From: Gamsiella multidivaricata
Taxonomy: Eukaryota; Mortierellomycota; Mortierellomycetes; Mortierellales; Mortierellaceae
Length of the DNA stretch: 64,000 nt
Reading direction: 5' to 3'
Assembly: GCF_025024155.1 (NCBI RefSeq)
Contig: NW_026251768.1
Span: forward strand, 62,001 to 126,000
Shown here: in pieces, positions 12,062 through 23,466 of the stretch
Position numbering within the stretch: position 1 is the stretch's first letter
Layout of the letters: each line of letters starts with the position of its first letter
Translations under genes and position numbers: made by a program
Notes under the pieces: model-generated
Databases searched by the model: none
Told to the model about the DNA's origin: nothing
What the model saw: only the letters and a program-made list of their open reading frames with translations

Positions 12062-13300
12062 ATGTTCAGCACACAATTAGCCCGGCCAGGAAGACAGTTC
12101 TGGGCAGCGGCCGCTCGTCGCGCGGTCTGTCCAAGGTCCTCTCAGCTCCTGTCCCAGACCCAACCGCGACAACGTGCTCTCGTGATCGGCCCAAGCATCT
12201 CCCGCCGCGTTCGCTACAGCACCACCCCAGCCCTGTTCCGAAAGTTCGAGGACCACCACAACCATCCCAACATCAACAAGGCCGCGTCCTCGCCCGCCTT
12301 GGATACTGACGCCAAGTCCGAGGATCGCGATGATGATAGGTTGCTCTCAGATGTCGACGATCTCATGGTTGGTAACGAAGGCATCGAGGCCATCGATCCC
12401 AAGGACTTTCCAGAGCTCTACCCAGGCGAGGAGGATATCGAGGGAATCCGTCAGGGTTATGATTCGGACAGCGAACCCGAATCTGAGACAACCAAATCAG
12501 CATCGGTCCTCTTGTCAGACAAGGATCGCTCGGAGGAAGAGTTCTCATGGTTCGTGGACGATTCCTTTCCGGACAAGGCCGCAGGACAGCAACCGCAGGC
12601 GGGCTCGACATCCGATTTCGTACCACTCTGGCAGAAGAATGCTCAGCGATCACCCGGCGAGGCAGTTGATGGACACAAGGATGATCATGTGGAGGAACAC
12701 CATGCGGACTCCATTTCAGGATTGGTCAAGTTAATGGAGTCGGAGCGGGCAAGGAATATCAAGGTCATTGATATGCGCGATAAGTGCGACTGGACCGACT
12801 GGATGGTCATTGCAGAAGGATTGAGCGAGAGACACCTTGGAAATGTTGCAGATCAGGTCTATAGCGCAGTAAGTTTTTTTTCTTCTTCCTGATGTGGGCT
12901 CGGACGGGATCTTTTATGGAGAGTTTGAGATGAAATCATGTTCTCACAATCCTTTGCTCGCTCTTGGTCCTCTGTATAGCTGAAGAAGAGCTCACCCCAC
13001 ACTAGTCCCCCAGTCATGGAAGGTCGCGATACCTCGGATTGGGTCGTAATCGATGCAGGATCCGTTGTTATTCACTTCATGACACCCGAGGCAAGAAAGG
13101 AAAGGGATTTGGAGGGGTTGTGGGCCTCGGTCAAGAACCCATTAAAACTCAAGGATGCGGAGGAGCTTTCATGGGATGATGTCAAGGGCAAGATGACAAA
13201 GAGCTGGAAGGAAAACCCAGGTCGGTCCAGAGGTGAAGATGGCAAGCGTGGACGTCGTGGTGAAAGAGACATTCCTTTGTCCGAGGTTGTCAAGTGGTAA
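12062..13300 (+). CDS. mitochondrial RsfS/Iojap-domain ribosome assembly factor (MALSU1/Atp25-N-like)
   Basis: Two exons (12062-12868, 12980-13300) encode about 375 residues. The first 60 residues are rich in Arg, Ala and Ser with no acidic residues (MFSTQLARPGRQFWAAAARR), a good mitochondrial presequence. A long acidic linker follows. The RsfS/Iojap domain runs from about residue 236 to 325, with IKVIDMRDKCDWTDWMVIAEG before the intron and DTSDWVVIDAGSVVIHFMTPEARK after it. In bacteria and mitochondria this domain binds uL14 and controls subunit joining; in yeast it is the N-terminal part of Atp25. The C-terminus is short and basic, so it is not the full two-part Atp25. It probably helps assemble the large mitoribosomal subunit. 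Confidence 0.88.
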
Positions 13301-13539
13301 AAGGACAGACCGCTCTTTTGATCTGTGAACAGATTCACAGCAGCAAGCGAGCCATAGGAGCATATCTTGATGCGCGCTTTTTTTTTTTTTTTTTCTTCTT
13401 TTTCTTTTTGTTCATCGTGATAAAAACAACCATGGCGTGTGTATTATATATAGGATTGGCACAGTTATATATGAAGTTGTATTGGTTATTGCATATTTTC
13501 TGTTGTCGTTTTTCGTACTGTGGTCTAAGTGTAGGGTCT

Positions 13540-13737
13540 CTACTGCCAAAAGTAAATGTTTGCGATGATGCAGAGGAGCGTGAGAAGGACGGTCTGGGTG
13601 AGGATCTAAGAGGTATAACACATTTGAAGATGGGTCGTCAGTCCAGTGTGCTCCAATTGTAACAATGTCCCTCGATCCTATGCTGACATTCAAACGAGTT
13701 CATTACAAAGTACTTGAACTTTGGATCTATTCGAGTG

Positions 13738-13783
<46 letters not shown>

Positions 13784-14610
13784 GGCATGGTTAGATGTCA
13801 TGTGCAAATCCTAGCGCAGCAGCAGTGTAACGACGACTTACCCAAATCGCCATTTCTCCATGCCCTGAGCTATCCATTGCACCAAGGAAGCCCCAATAGG
13901 GTATAACAACGCGTTAGATCCAGTACACAGACATATTGCATAGGCTCCTGAACAGCGATGTGTCCATTCGATCCGTGAACGTAAACGTACCAGGTGTCCC
14001 AGACAAAGTGCGAATCCAGTGATGATAAAGCCCAGCATGAGATGTGCTCCCGATTTATGTGTGTTGATGATCGAGAAGAGGAGCGTCAGCGAGACAAACA
14101 CCAGCACAGTGACCCCTAATAAGTCCAAAAAGGTTGGCAGCGAGTTGGTTAGATACGATGTAGGGCTGTATTGATGCATGCCTGCATCATCTGATCCGAA
14201 GCTCCGGGCTAGAAAACGTTACCTGCTCCTTGTTCGATCATCCGCTCCTTTATCGCATCATGAAGCAAACGTGGCAAGAAAAGGCGGTAAAGAGAGGTCA
14301 GAGATCCATATCCTGCCTAATTCACATGCCGGTGTTTGTCTTTGCTATGTTGGCTTGACATTTGGCGGGAAGAAGATTGATATGACTGCCCGAACTAAAG
14401 TCATTGCATTCCTGAGTTGATATCCATGTTGTTTTCCTGAAGCCGTATCCCTTGAAAAACTATGTCGAATGTTGAGTTCCAGAGGGCTTCATATGGAGCG
14501 CGACCACCTTGCCCCACTTTCACGGGCGGTACCTGGTCACTTGAGCCCAGGAAGAGCACGTCATGCGAGCTCCAGGACTGAGAGTCGTCGATGGGCTGAT
14601 AGTCGCTCAT
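13540..14610 (-). CDS. uncharacterised multi-pass membrane protein, splicing partly unresolved
   Basis: I do not recognise this protein. It starts at ATG 14610 (MSDYQPIDDSQSWSSHDV). Coding segments on the minus strand are the N-terminal frame from 14610, a segment at about 14312-14222 reading SLTSLYRLFLPRLLHDAIKE and ending at a GTAACG donor, and a long segment to 13843 with three hydrophobic helices and a GTAAGT donor. The 3' end could lie just after the acceptor behind the poly-T tract (stop at 13690). Alternatively, through one more intron with a weak GTTTGA donor, it would add a fourth hydrophobic helix (ILTQTVLLTLLCIIANIYFW) and stop at 13540. The donor of the first exon is also unclear. 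The 13739-13779 A/T tract lies inside the last certain intron. It is divergent from SEC21, 547 bp away. Confidence 0.5.
13739..13779. repeat. homopolymer A tract, about 40 nt
   Basis: This is the longest homopolymer in the window. On the minus strand it is a T tract directly upstream of an AATAG acceptor in the membrane-protein gene, so it may serve as an oversized polypyrimidine tract. Exact length may be a sequencing artefact. Confidence 0.85.
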
Positions 14611-15157
14611 AGTGAATATGTGTGAAGAATGAGGACGAGAGAGATAGGGAAAGAAGAAGGAGGAAGTAAAGAAGGAAGAGACGGAAGAGGGTGCTGTGTG
14701 GATGAAAGCGAGAAAGGAGGATGGAAAAGAGGAATGTGCAAAGGTCGAGGTCGAACACGAGGACCGAGCTTGGCAGTGCACACAAGCAAGCGCATGGCAT
14801 TAGCTTGACCTACATAGAATGAAATGTAGAGGATGAGAGAGGAGAATCCCTCTATTTCAAGCCATTTCAGGATACACAGGTTAGCCAGGCATCCACCCGC
14901 GACGTGTCATCATCCCAGGTCCAGTTAGTTTGTCCTTTTTCTCAATCCATCCTTTTGCCATCACCTCTCGCCTGCACCCTGCATCCTTCCGCACCTCTCA
15001 TCTCTCTCTTCTATCTCTCTCCCTCTTTCTATCAACGCTTGCACGCGACCGTCTGCTTTTCCGGCCAATAATCCCTCTCCTCGATCCTCGATCAGCCTCA
15101 TCTCGCCCCAACCACGACCCACACCACCACCGCTTCTATTTCGAGTGATTGGTTTTC

Positions 15158-18100
15158 ATGATGAGTTATTCCAAGAGAGATGAGGACTCTGGTAATCACG
15201 AACAGCCCGCCTTTGCTCAATGTGCTCCCTCTACCCGCTCCACTTTTTTTTCACAGGAACATGAACATGTTTCTGATGGTAACCCCTGTTACTCATCTGA
15301 ACCATCTATCCTTCTCTCGCTTGGTGATGCAATCTTCCAGGCAGGATAGGCTACCACCACTACTTCGACAAGACCACCGTGCTGCAGGAGGCACGCGTCT
15401 TCAACGAGTCGCCTATCAATGCCCGCAAATGCCGCGCCCTTCTGACAAAGATCCTCTATCTCATCTCGTTGGGAGAGACCTTTGGCACCACGGAGGCGAC
15501 CGAGCTGTTTTTCAGCGTCACAAAGCTGTTCCAGTCCAAAGACGTACGTTCGCCATATCACGATCGCCCACGAGCAATCCATCGGCCATTTGCTGATCCA
15601 TGCGCTTACAATTATCCCTGAACTTCTTCTCGCGCGTGTTCGCCCTTCGTCTTCACTCTCTTTTAGTCTGCCCTGCGTCAGATGGTCTATTTGGTGATCA
15701 AGGAACTCTCGACGGTCGCTGAGGATGTCATCATGGTCACCAGCAGTTTGATGAAGGACATGCAGCCCACATCTGAGGTCATGTATCGCGCTAATGCTAT
15801 CAGAGTCCTTCGCAAGATTACGGACGTAAGTCGACTTTTTGTGCCTGGGCGATCGCGCGCGCTATTTTGAACAGACAAGTTCAGTGGGATCATGGTGTCG
15901 ACCAGACAGGATCGTTGATATTCAATGCTGGATTCTTGATATCTCCTGATCTTTAGGCGTCAATGTTGCAAGGATTGGAGCGATTCTTGAAGGCGGCTAT
16001 TGTGGACAAGAACGCGAAGGTTTCCTCGGCTGCGCTGGTCTCTTCCTACCACCTGTATGCCATCGCTCGTGATGTTGTCAAGCGTTGGGCTAACGAAGCG
16101 CAGGAGGCCATCAACGCCAAACCCCAGTCGGCTGTCTCGGCCGCTACCTCCTATGTGACATCCTTCGGCAATGTCCCTCAGACCTACACAGCTGTTTCCA
16201 ACTCCAACATTGTGCAGTACCACGCCCTCGGTCTTCTTTACGCCATTCGCCAGAAGGATCGCATGGCAGTGTCCAAGTTGGTTCAGAACTATGCTGCCAA
16301 GAGCGGTTTAAGCGGCTCTGTTCTCCGTTCTCCATTTGCTCAGTGTCTTTTGGTCCGCTATGCGTGCAAAGTCATGGAGGAGGATCCAAGGTGAGAAATG
16401 ATGATCATGAATGGATATGTGCTTATGAGTTTGATAACTTTGCCATCCCTTTAAGCTACATACTGATCGCCTGCTTTTCATCTTGATTCTGTAGCTCCAC
16501 CCGCGCTGTTTATGAATTGTTGGAGGGTTGGTTGCGTCACAAGAGCGAGATGGTCAACCTAGAGGCAGCCAAGGCCATTTGCGAGATGAAGGATGCCACC
16601 ATCAAGGAACTGTTCCCTGCTGTTACCACCCTTCAGAACTTCTTGTCCTCAGGCAAGCCCAGCATTAAATTCGCAGCCATTCGTGCCCTGAACAAGCTGG
16701 CTATGACCCAGCCTGCGGCCGTCGCACCCTGCAACATCGACATGGAAAACATGATCACGGACCAGAACAGGAGCATCTCGACCTTTGCTATCACCACTCT
16801 ATTGAAGACTGGAAACGAGGCTTCGGTGGAGCGCTTGATGAAACAGATCAGCGGATTCATGTCAGAAATCACGGATGAATCCAAGGTGTTGGTTGTCGAG
16901 GCTGTCGGCTCGCTCTGCATCAAGTTCCCTGCCAAGCACCATGTTATGCTGAGTTTCTTGAGCGGCGCTCTTCGCGACGATGGCGGCTACGATTTTAAGC
17001 GCGCTGTTGTGGAGGCCATCTTCAACTTTGTCAAGTACATTCCCGAGTCCAAGGAGGCAGCTCTGTCTCATCTTTGCGAGATTATCGAGGATTGCGAGTA
17101 CTCTAAGTTGTCGGTCAAGATTTTACACTTGCTCGGAGTCGAGGGACCCAAGTGCCCGCAGCCCACGAAATATATCCGCTACATCTACAACCGCGTCATT
17201 CTCGAAAATGCAGTTGTCCGTGGTGCTGCAGTGAGCGCCTTGGCCAAGTTTGGTGTCAACGTGGAGGACGAGGAGGTCAAGCAGAGCGTCAAGGTCCTGT
17301 TGAGCCGCTGCTTGGATGATGCAGATGACGAGGTTCGCGATAGAGCTACGATGTACCTGAAGGTCATCAAGACTGGTGACGATCAAGGATATGTCAAGGA
17401 TGGTATGTTCCCGCACCGCAGCTAAGAGGCGAAAGTATATCGTTCCTTGGAATATCCTCTTTCCCGCAACAACTAACCCATAGCTTTTCTTGGTCTTTGT
17501 AGATTCGACTTATGCACTTGCGTACCTTGAACGTCAACTCCTCAACTACGTTTCAAACCCTGAACTGGCTGATACACCCTTCGACCTTTCGGCGGTTCCC
17601 AAGATCTCACGACAGGAGGAACAGGAATCCAGAGGAATGCAAGAGCAGGCAAGCGCCATCCAGAGTCTTGGTGGAAAAATCTCGCCGCCTCATTCGGGCA
17701 GCGCTTCCAACGGGGCGGGAGCAAGACCAGCGATTTCCACGGCCCCGTCTCTGGATCAGCAAGCTATCTATTCCCAAAAGTTGGCAGAGATTCCCGAATT
17801 TGCTTCATTTGGACCATTGTTCAAGTCGACTGCTAAGCCTGTGGAGTTGACCGAATCCGAGACAGAATACGTTGTTACCTGCGTCAAGCATGTCTTTGCG
17901 CACCACGTCGTCTTCCAGGTACCGTCACCGTTCGCTATTGGTGTCACATATGAACTTTATGTAGATTCATTTGCTAACCAATATTTTGAATCGGCTATGA
18001 AATAGTTCAACATCAGGAACACGTTGAACGATAGTGTACTGGAGGATGTGAACGTGCTGATGACACCCGATAACGATGAGGTGTCGTTGCTTGAGAAGGT

Positions 18101-18753
18101 GCTGATCCCTGCTCCTCAGTTGGTCTACGACGTTCCTGGCGTCGCATACGTCGCGTTCGAGAGAACATTATTGGAGGAGTATCCCGAATGTAAGCTGATT
18201 GGAGTCAAAGCAATGCATTTGCCTCGTAGTTCCTTCATGGCGACAGTAATCTGACTCTTCTATTTTTATTTTTATTTTTATTTTGACAGGCACGTTCTCG
18301 AACGAGCTCAAGTTCATTGTCAAGGACTGTGATCCACAGACGGGCGAGCCAGACGAGGAAGGATTCGAGGATGACTACCAGGTTGAGGAGGTGTCGCTGG
18401 CGATTGCCGACTTTGTGTTGCCCTCATACATCCCTAGCTTCAACAAGGCTTGGGAGGAGCTCGGCATTGATTATGAGGTTGTCGAGACCTTGGCACTGAC
18501 GACCTCACCAGGTCTCCAGGAGGCGTGCCGTGACTTGGTTGCACTTTTGGGCATGCAGGCACTTGAGAATACTGGAACTGTTCAGGGCTCGAACGTGCAT
18601 ACGATGATTCTGTCTGGTATCTTTATTGGCGGCATCCGTGTGTTGGCCCGCTGCCGCATGACATATGACTCGGCAACGGGAGTGACCCTGCAGTTGGCGA
18701 TCCGCTCCGCCAACGGCGATGTCAGCCAGATCTTGATTGGTGCCATTGCCTAA
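15158..18753 (+). CDS. SEC21: coatomer subunit gamma (gamma-COP)
   Basis: Eight exons (15158-15191, 15341-15543, 15667-15825, 15957-16390, 16495-17402, 17503-17918, 18006-18189, 18290-18753) join in phase to about 933 residues, close to yeast Sec21. It begins [32 protein letters not shown] follows, then the adaptin-type HEAT region ([30 protein letters not shown]). A linker and the appendage domain end the protein ([20 protein letters not shown]). Gamma-COP is part of the F-subcomplex of COPI, which coats Golgi-to-ER vesicles and binds dilysine cargo and ArfGAP. The first coding exon is only 34 nt. Intron 7 has a TTTTA repeat before its acceptor. Confidence 0.97.
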
Positions 18754-18937
18754 GTGGATGGAAGGGAGACAAGAGGGCAGGAACGATACGTGGTTGAGTA
18801 TGTTTTTCTTTTTCGATTTTAAAAACAACATTAGGTCTTGAAGTAGCAGTGCTTTCAGGTCTCATAATTCACAGAGCAAATATAAAAACAAAAAATATCA
18901 TAGCCAATGCATGTGTGTGCATCGACACGTAATAGTT

Positions 18938-19414
18938 TTAGTATTGGTGTATAGCGGATACCATGCCTTTTGAAGTCGCCGTGTCGTTGTCCTTTTCGGA
19001 CAGAGAGACGATAGAATGTTGGTCATGTTGATCTTGGCCTTTTGGTGGTGCGTTTTGGCCCTTGGTTTCGACCCATTGTTTGAGCCAGCCTACCATGAAC
19101 GCACCACTGAACGGCTGCTCGACGTGATAGATCAACAGCGGGGTGGCCAGCAGTCCGGCCAAGGAGGAGCTCGGGTTATTGGCGTAGAGGATCTTGATCA
19201 GTAGGATGCCCATAACCACCGACTTTGTTCCGTTGCAGAACAAGATGGCGGCAGCATCGGTCTTTGAAATGAGTTCAAAGATGCGTTGCAGGGGTGTCTG
19301 TGGCAGGGATGATAGTCCATCCGAGGATGAATACGAACAGGCTTCCGTGGCTAGCTCTGGACTGGAGCCATGTCCTTCCTCTAATTGGGCGTCGCTTTGG
19401 CGGTGGAGTTGTTG
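18938..19414 (-). pseudogene. 3' fragment of an Rch1/SLC10A7-like (SBF-like) transporter
   Basis: The last exon (acceptor CAG at 19417-19415, stop at 18938) encodes about 158 residues. It contains the C-terminal signature of the SLC10A7/Rch1 bile-acid-symporter-like family: TDAAAILFCNGTKSVVMGIL, IKILYANNP and LLATPLLIYHVEQPFSGAFM, which form the last two membrane helices, then a soluble tail. Fungal Rch1 limits calcium uptake at the plasma membrane and normally has about ten helices. On the minus strand between this exon and the SPX-RING gene at 20329 I find no frame with the other eight helices. One open frame at about 19590-19415 reads as a Pro/Glu-rich linker. It is either a broken or truncated gene, or a short derived protein with unusual upstream exons; I favour truncation. 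Confidence 0.55.
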
Positions 19415-20328
19415 CTGTTAGTCCAGGATCTTGAGGACACGAAGATGACATGGTCGGATGTGGGAGATGCAGCCGGGAAGGAGCCAGTTTTTCATCCACA
19501 GGTCCAGGGTCTTTGTCTTCCTGGAATGGATCGGCGAGCCCTGGTTCGGCTTTTGGTTCAACGACCTCTGGGATGACAGCGTCGCCGGCAAAGATTTTTT
19601 ATATGGATAGTCTAGAAAGTCCAGCTGTCGTAGTCTTTGGCAGGATGAGATACCTTGTTAGCGACTATGGTTCCCCCGGAGCAGTTTATCTTTATAATGC
19701 GACGACACTGACTCCTTCCGAGGTCATGGTCTATCATGCTGGTCATCGATTATTAATTCGAGATCTGCAAGGGATGCGTATGTTCGCAAATGCACAGCAG
19801 CCATATGTGGAGGCTCAGTTGCTCAATCCTCTGGACGGGCGCGTATCAAGGGACCAACACGCATTTGAGACATCTCGCGCTACAGACATGAAACGTGGCG
19901 AAGATTCAGCGTGGTGCCCCTCCCCTGGGACCCTTAAGGGAAGAGATCTTTTTCAGGGGTTGGCCATCGTTGACCGTAGCGGTACCGGTCCAGCAGCACC
20001 AACAACAAAAGGCGTCCACTGCCCAGAAGGGGTCAACGCTGAGTATCAGTCGAGTGCTACGGCATTGGAGGATGAAGACATGGGGATGTCAGATCCTAGC
20101 GGAGTCTAGCTCCTCCTCCGCCCCCAATGACGGGACCCCACCATCCTTGCTGACATACATCCATTGGAACCCACTAGACCATAACCAGAAGAAAACGAAA
20201 TAAGATCTGAGGTTGTGAGCCTTGGCGGGGAAACAAAGACGATCTTTCCCACATCCCTACATCGCCTTCTTTCTCCATTCGCATCTCCTTCCACTTGATC
20301 CATCCATACAGACACACCCTTATTCACC

Positions 20329-22695
20329 ATGAAGTTCGGCAAGGCACTCGAGACGAACGCAGAGACCATGCCCGAGGAATGGCGTCCCTATCTTATCCAG
20401 TACAAATCACTCAAGAAAAAGATTAACGCCATCGTCAAGGAGCTCGATGACCGGGGATTGCCTTCGCCCATTATCAAGGACCTACTCTCTCAGTCCATGT
20501 CGGGAGATATGCATAGACTCGAGTATTCCTTTGACGGTAGGTCCTCTTCTTCTTGTTGACGTGCCTATCAACGGGCCCCCATTCATTCGCCCGGTGTTTC
20601 TCACTCCTCCTTTGTCGCTTGCGAACCGCTTTAGAGGACAAGGAACATCTCAAGACCTGTATCAAGGTCGTTATTGGGCCAGGAACAATCGGTGCAAGTG
20701 CGTTTGGACCACCACCTGCAACACAGGAAGGGCACCTTTCGAAATTCTTTGCCCATGAACTCGCTTTTCTCAACTCCTCAGCCTCGTCCTCCTCGAGCGA
20801 CCTGCATGAAGGACTGGACCGCGCCCCCAACGATAGCGCAGAGGACCCTTTGGACGATGTTACAGCCAACTCAGAGGCGCCTGAGAACTCTTCAGTCAGT
20901 GACGAAAACAGCGCAGGGGTTAAGGGCGAAGCAGATGACCATATGTCTGCAGCCAATAATTCCATTGCTACAACTGCAGGAACAGTCGAAAACAGCAGTG
21001 CGCCAAAAATGAAAGATCGCCCGCACGGACCCATTTCAGGCACATCCCTTGCCGATGTCCTTTCGCCGCTCTCTCAACCTCCCATCCAGGCTGGCGACAT
21101 CCAAGACAACCCGCACGAACAGCCTACCTCAGCACCATCCTCACCCGTACCAACAGCAGAGCCACCCTTACCTTCTTCAGCATCCACATCGCCAGGGCCG
21201 TCATCGCCGTCGTCCACGGTCGCTTCAGAGGCAATATCCATGGAGACCCTCATCACTCCTGGTGCTATGCACGGGAGGACAACTCATAATCAGCCTCACG
21301 TCGGTCGGTCGAGAATCTTGACAACAGAAGAGGACGGCAAAAAGTATGTCAGAGCAGCCTCGAATATTCTGGCGAACCTGGTTTCTTTTGATGGAAGGGG
21401 ACGTTTGTACTAACATTGTGCCTACTTTTCTCTTTGACCCAACTCACGTTAGGGTTCTCGTTATTGAGCTCACAGCAGACACGGCGTTTTTCGATCAACT
21501 GGGAGAGGAGGTTTCACAGCTCAGCAAGCTGCAGCAGGCCAATAAACAGGAGTTTGAATCCAAAGTCGAAGATCTCAGCAAGATCCTGACTGTTGTGTCT
21601 TCGCCACAGAACAAGGACATGTACACATGGAGAGAGATCCTCAAGGTCTATTTGGATGCCCAGGTCTTTGTCGGCGGCAACGAGGCGGACCGTTCCACAC
21701 GATCATCCGAAAAGGCACAGCAGCAGCTCCAGTGGTTCTTGACGGAGATGGATCGCAGCAAACTGGTTCAGAAATTCAAGCAATCGAAATCCAAGATCGC
21801 GTTCAACGCCTTCTTTCAGTTGAATTCGGAACTGATCACGATGAAGCAGTTCAGGGAACTGAACCAGATGGCAATGACAAAGATTCTCAAGAAACACGAC
21901 AAGCGGACTAATCTTACGTAAGTGGTTGGGATGGGTTAGGCTGAGTTGGAGGGGAGGGAGGGGCTCATTTTTCGTGTTTGTGTGCTGTGCAATTTTCTGT
22001 TGTTTTTTGTTCCTCGTGTAACATGTAAACGCGTTCAATTGTGTGAGGGGAAGATAGTATATACTGATTTTTTTTTCTCTTTAACTAAACACGATGAGTA
22101 GCGCGAGCTCTGGTTTTCCAAAGCATCTCCAGAACGAACCGTTCTACACCGATAACATCTCAAAATCGCTCACCTACACGATTGGGAACCAATTGGTGTC
22201 GATCATCCCTCAACCGGACGATTATTCGTGTCCCATCTGCATGTGTACGTTATCTGCAACTTTGTCAATTTCTGGCAGCTGACGATGAATTCTACGACGA
22301 TGGTGTTGTCAACTCCGGATTGCTAACATGTATGGTTTTTTTTTCTTTTGTTCTCTTCTCCTCCCTTTCCATCATTATTAACTTGACTACATTAAGCTGT
22401 GGCATGGAAGCCGATTCGACTGCGATGCAAACACGTTTTCTGTGTGAGGTGCCTAATCAAGGCCCAACGGAAGAGGATGATCAACTGTCCGGTGTGTCGA
22501 CAGACCAACTCTGTGCTCGAGGCGGACGCCAGCAACTTGGACGTGTCGATGATGAACTTTATGGAGATGTACTTTCCAAAGGAGATCAAGGAGAAGCGTA
22601 AGGAATCCGGTCGCGAACAGGCCAAGGAGGAAATGGAGGCATTTACGGGACAACGGTGGTCAGAGGTTCCGGATACTACATGCATTCTTATGTAG
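20329..22695 (+). CDS. SPX-RING protein, putative phosphate-linked ubiquitin ligase
   Basis: Five exons (20329-20536, 20635-21343, 21453-21917, 22102-22244, 22397-22695) join in phase to about 607 residues. The SPX domain is split by a large insertion. Its N-terminal helices (MKFGKALETNAETMPEEWRP, YLIQYKSLKKKINAIVKEL) come first and its C-terminal helices (KLQQANKQEFESKVEDLSKI, LVQKFKQSKSKIAFNAFFQL) after a Ser/Pro-rich linker at about 110-300. A C3HC4 RING follows near residue 505: CPICM, then RLRCKHVFCVRCL and CPVC. SPX binds inositol pyrophosphates that report phosphate status. In plants (NLA) and fission yeast (Pqr1) SPX-RING proteins ubiquitylate phosphate-uptake components. That role here is inferred from architecture. 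Confidence 0.92.
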
Positions 22696-23466
22696 AGTCC
22701 TTGGCCCTCCCCTGTTTATTTTTCCTGTATACTTCATGGTGTCGACTGCATCTACCTTCTTCCCTTTCTTTATACCACTACCATGTATACACACCTGTAA
22801 TCTATTCAGCACAATCTACTGCCATAATAAACGCGTTTGACGGCATTGAAGAGACGTTGCAAGCTCCTGGGCATGAACTTATTATGGGGGATGGGGACTG
22901 AGTGTGTAGCTGTATTGGTAGTTGGTGTCTTGGGCTGAAACTATGGACGTTTTAATTTATCGTTTATCGCGCTTATTTCCATAAAAGGTTTACATGGTTT
23001 GGGAAGCAGTGATCATCATGCACCACAAGGACAAACATGAGGGAATCCGACTTGGAAACAGTCGCTGCTGCTCTTTAACCTGGTGAGGTGCATCATGGCC
23101 GGACCCAGTTTCCTCCTCCCACTGTACGGCCTGGTGCTGAGTGGTGGGTGATGACGCATCTGGTCCAGGGGGTGAAAAGTGTGACGCGTGGACAACGATG
23201 TGGGTCCCAGGCACATGGGCGAACCGGGGCCTGGTTACCCGCAGTACCGTGAAAGGAAAAGGAAGGGGGTGCGTGCGGGAAGAAGGTTTTGTATAAAATC
23301 AAAAATGGGCCTTCTCTGTCTTTTCTTCTTTTCTCTTTCAGCACCCTCATTGTCCTTCTTTTTCTTCTGCTTGCTACTGCTACGATTATTGCTATCGCTG
23401 ATTTCTCGCTGCATGCTGCATTCATAACCACTGCATTCTACCTGCCATCCACTTTCCTTACCAACG
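22696..23466. other. intergenic region, CT-rich promoter of the F-box gene
   Basis: No gene is seen. From about 23300 to 23400 the sequence is strongly pyrimidine-rich (CTTTTCTTCTTTTCTC and similar), typical of a fungal core promoter or leader ahead of the ATG at 23467. Confidence 0.5.

Noticed and set aside
19450..20109. 219-codon + strand open frame (MVGCGRCSREG...)
   Set aside because: No family, no hydrophobic or catalytic pattern and odd composition. It lies where the missing transporter exons would be on the other strand. Kept only as context for the truncated-transporter finding.
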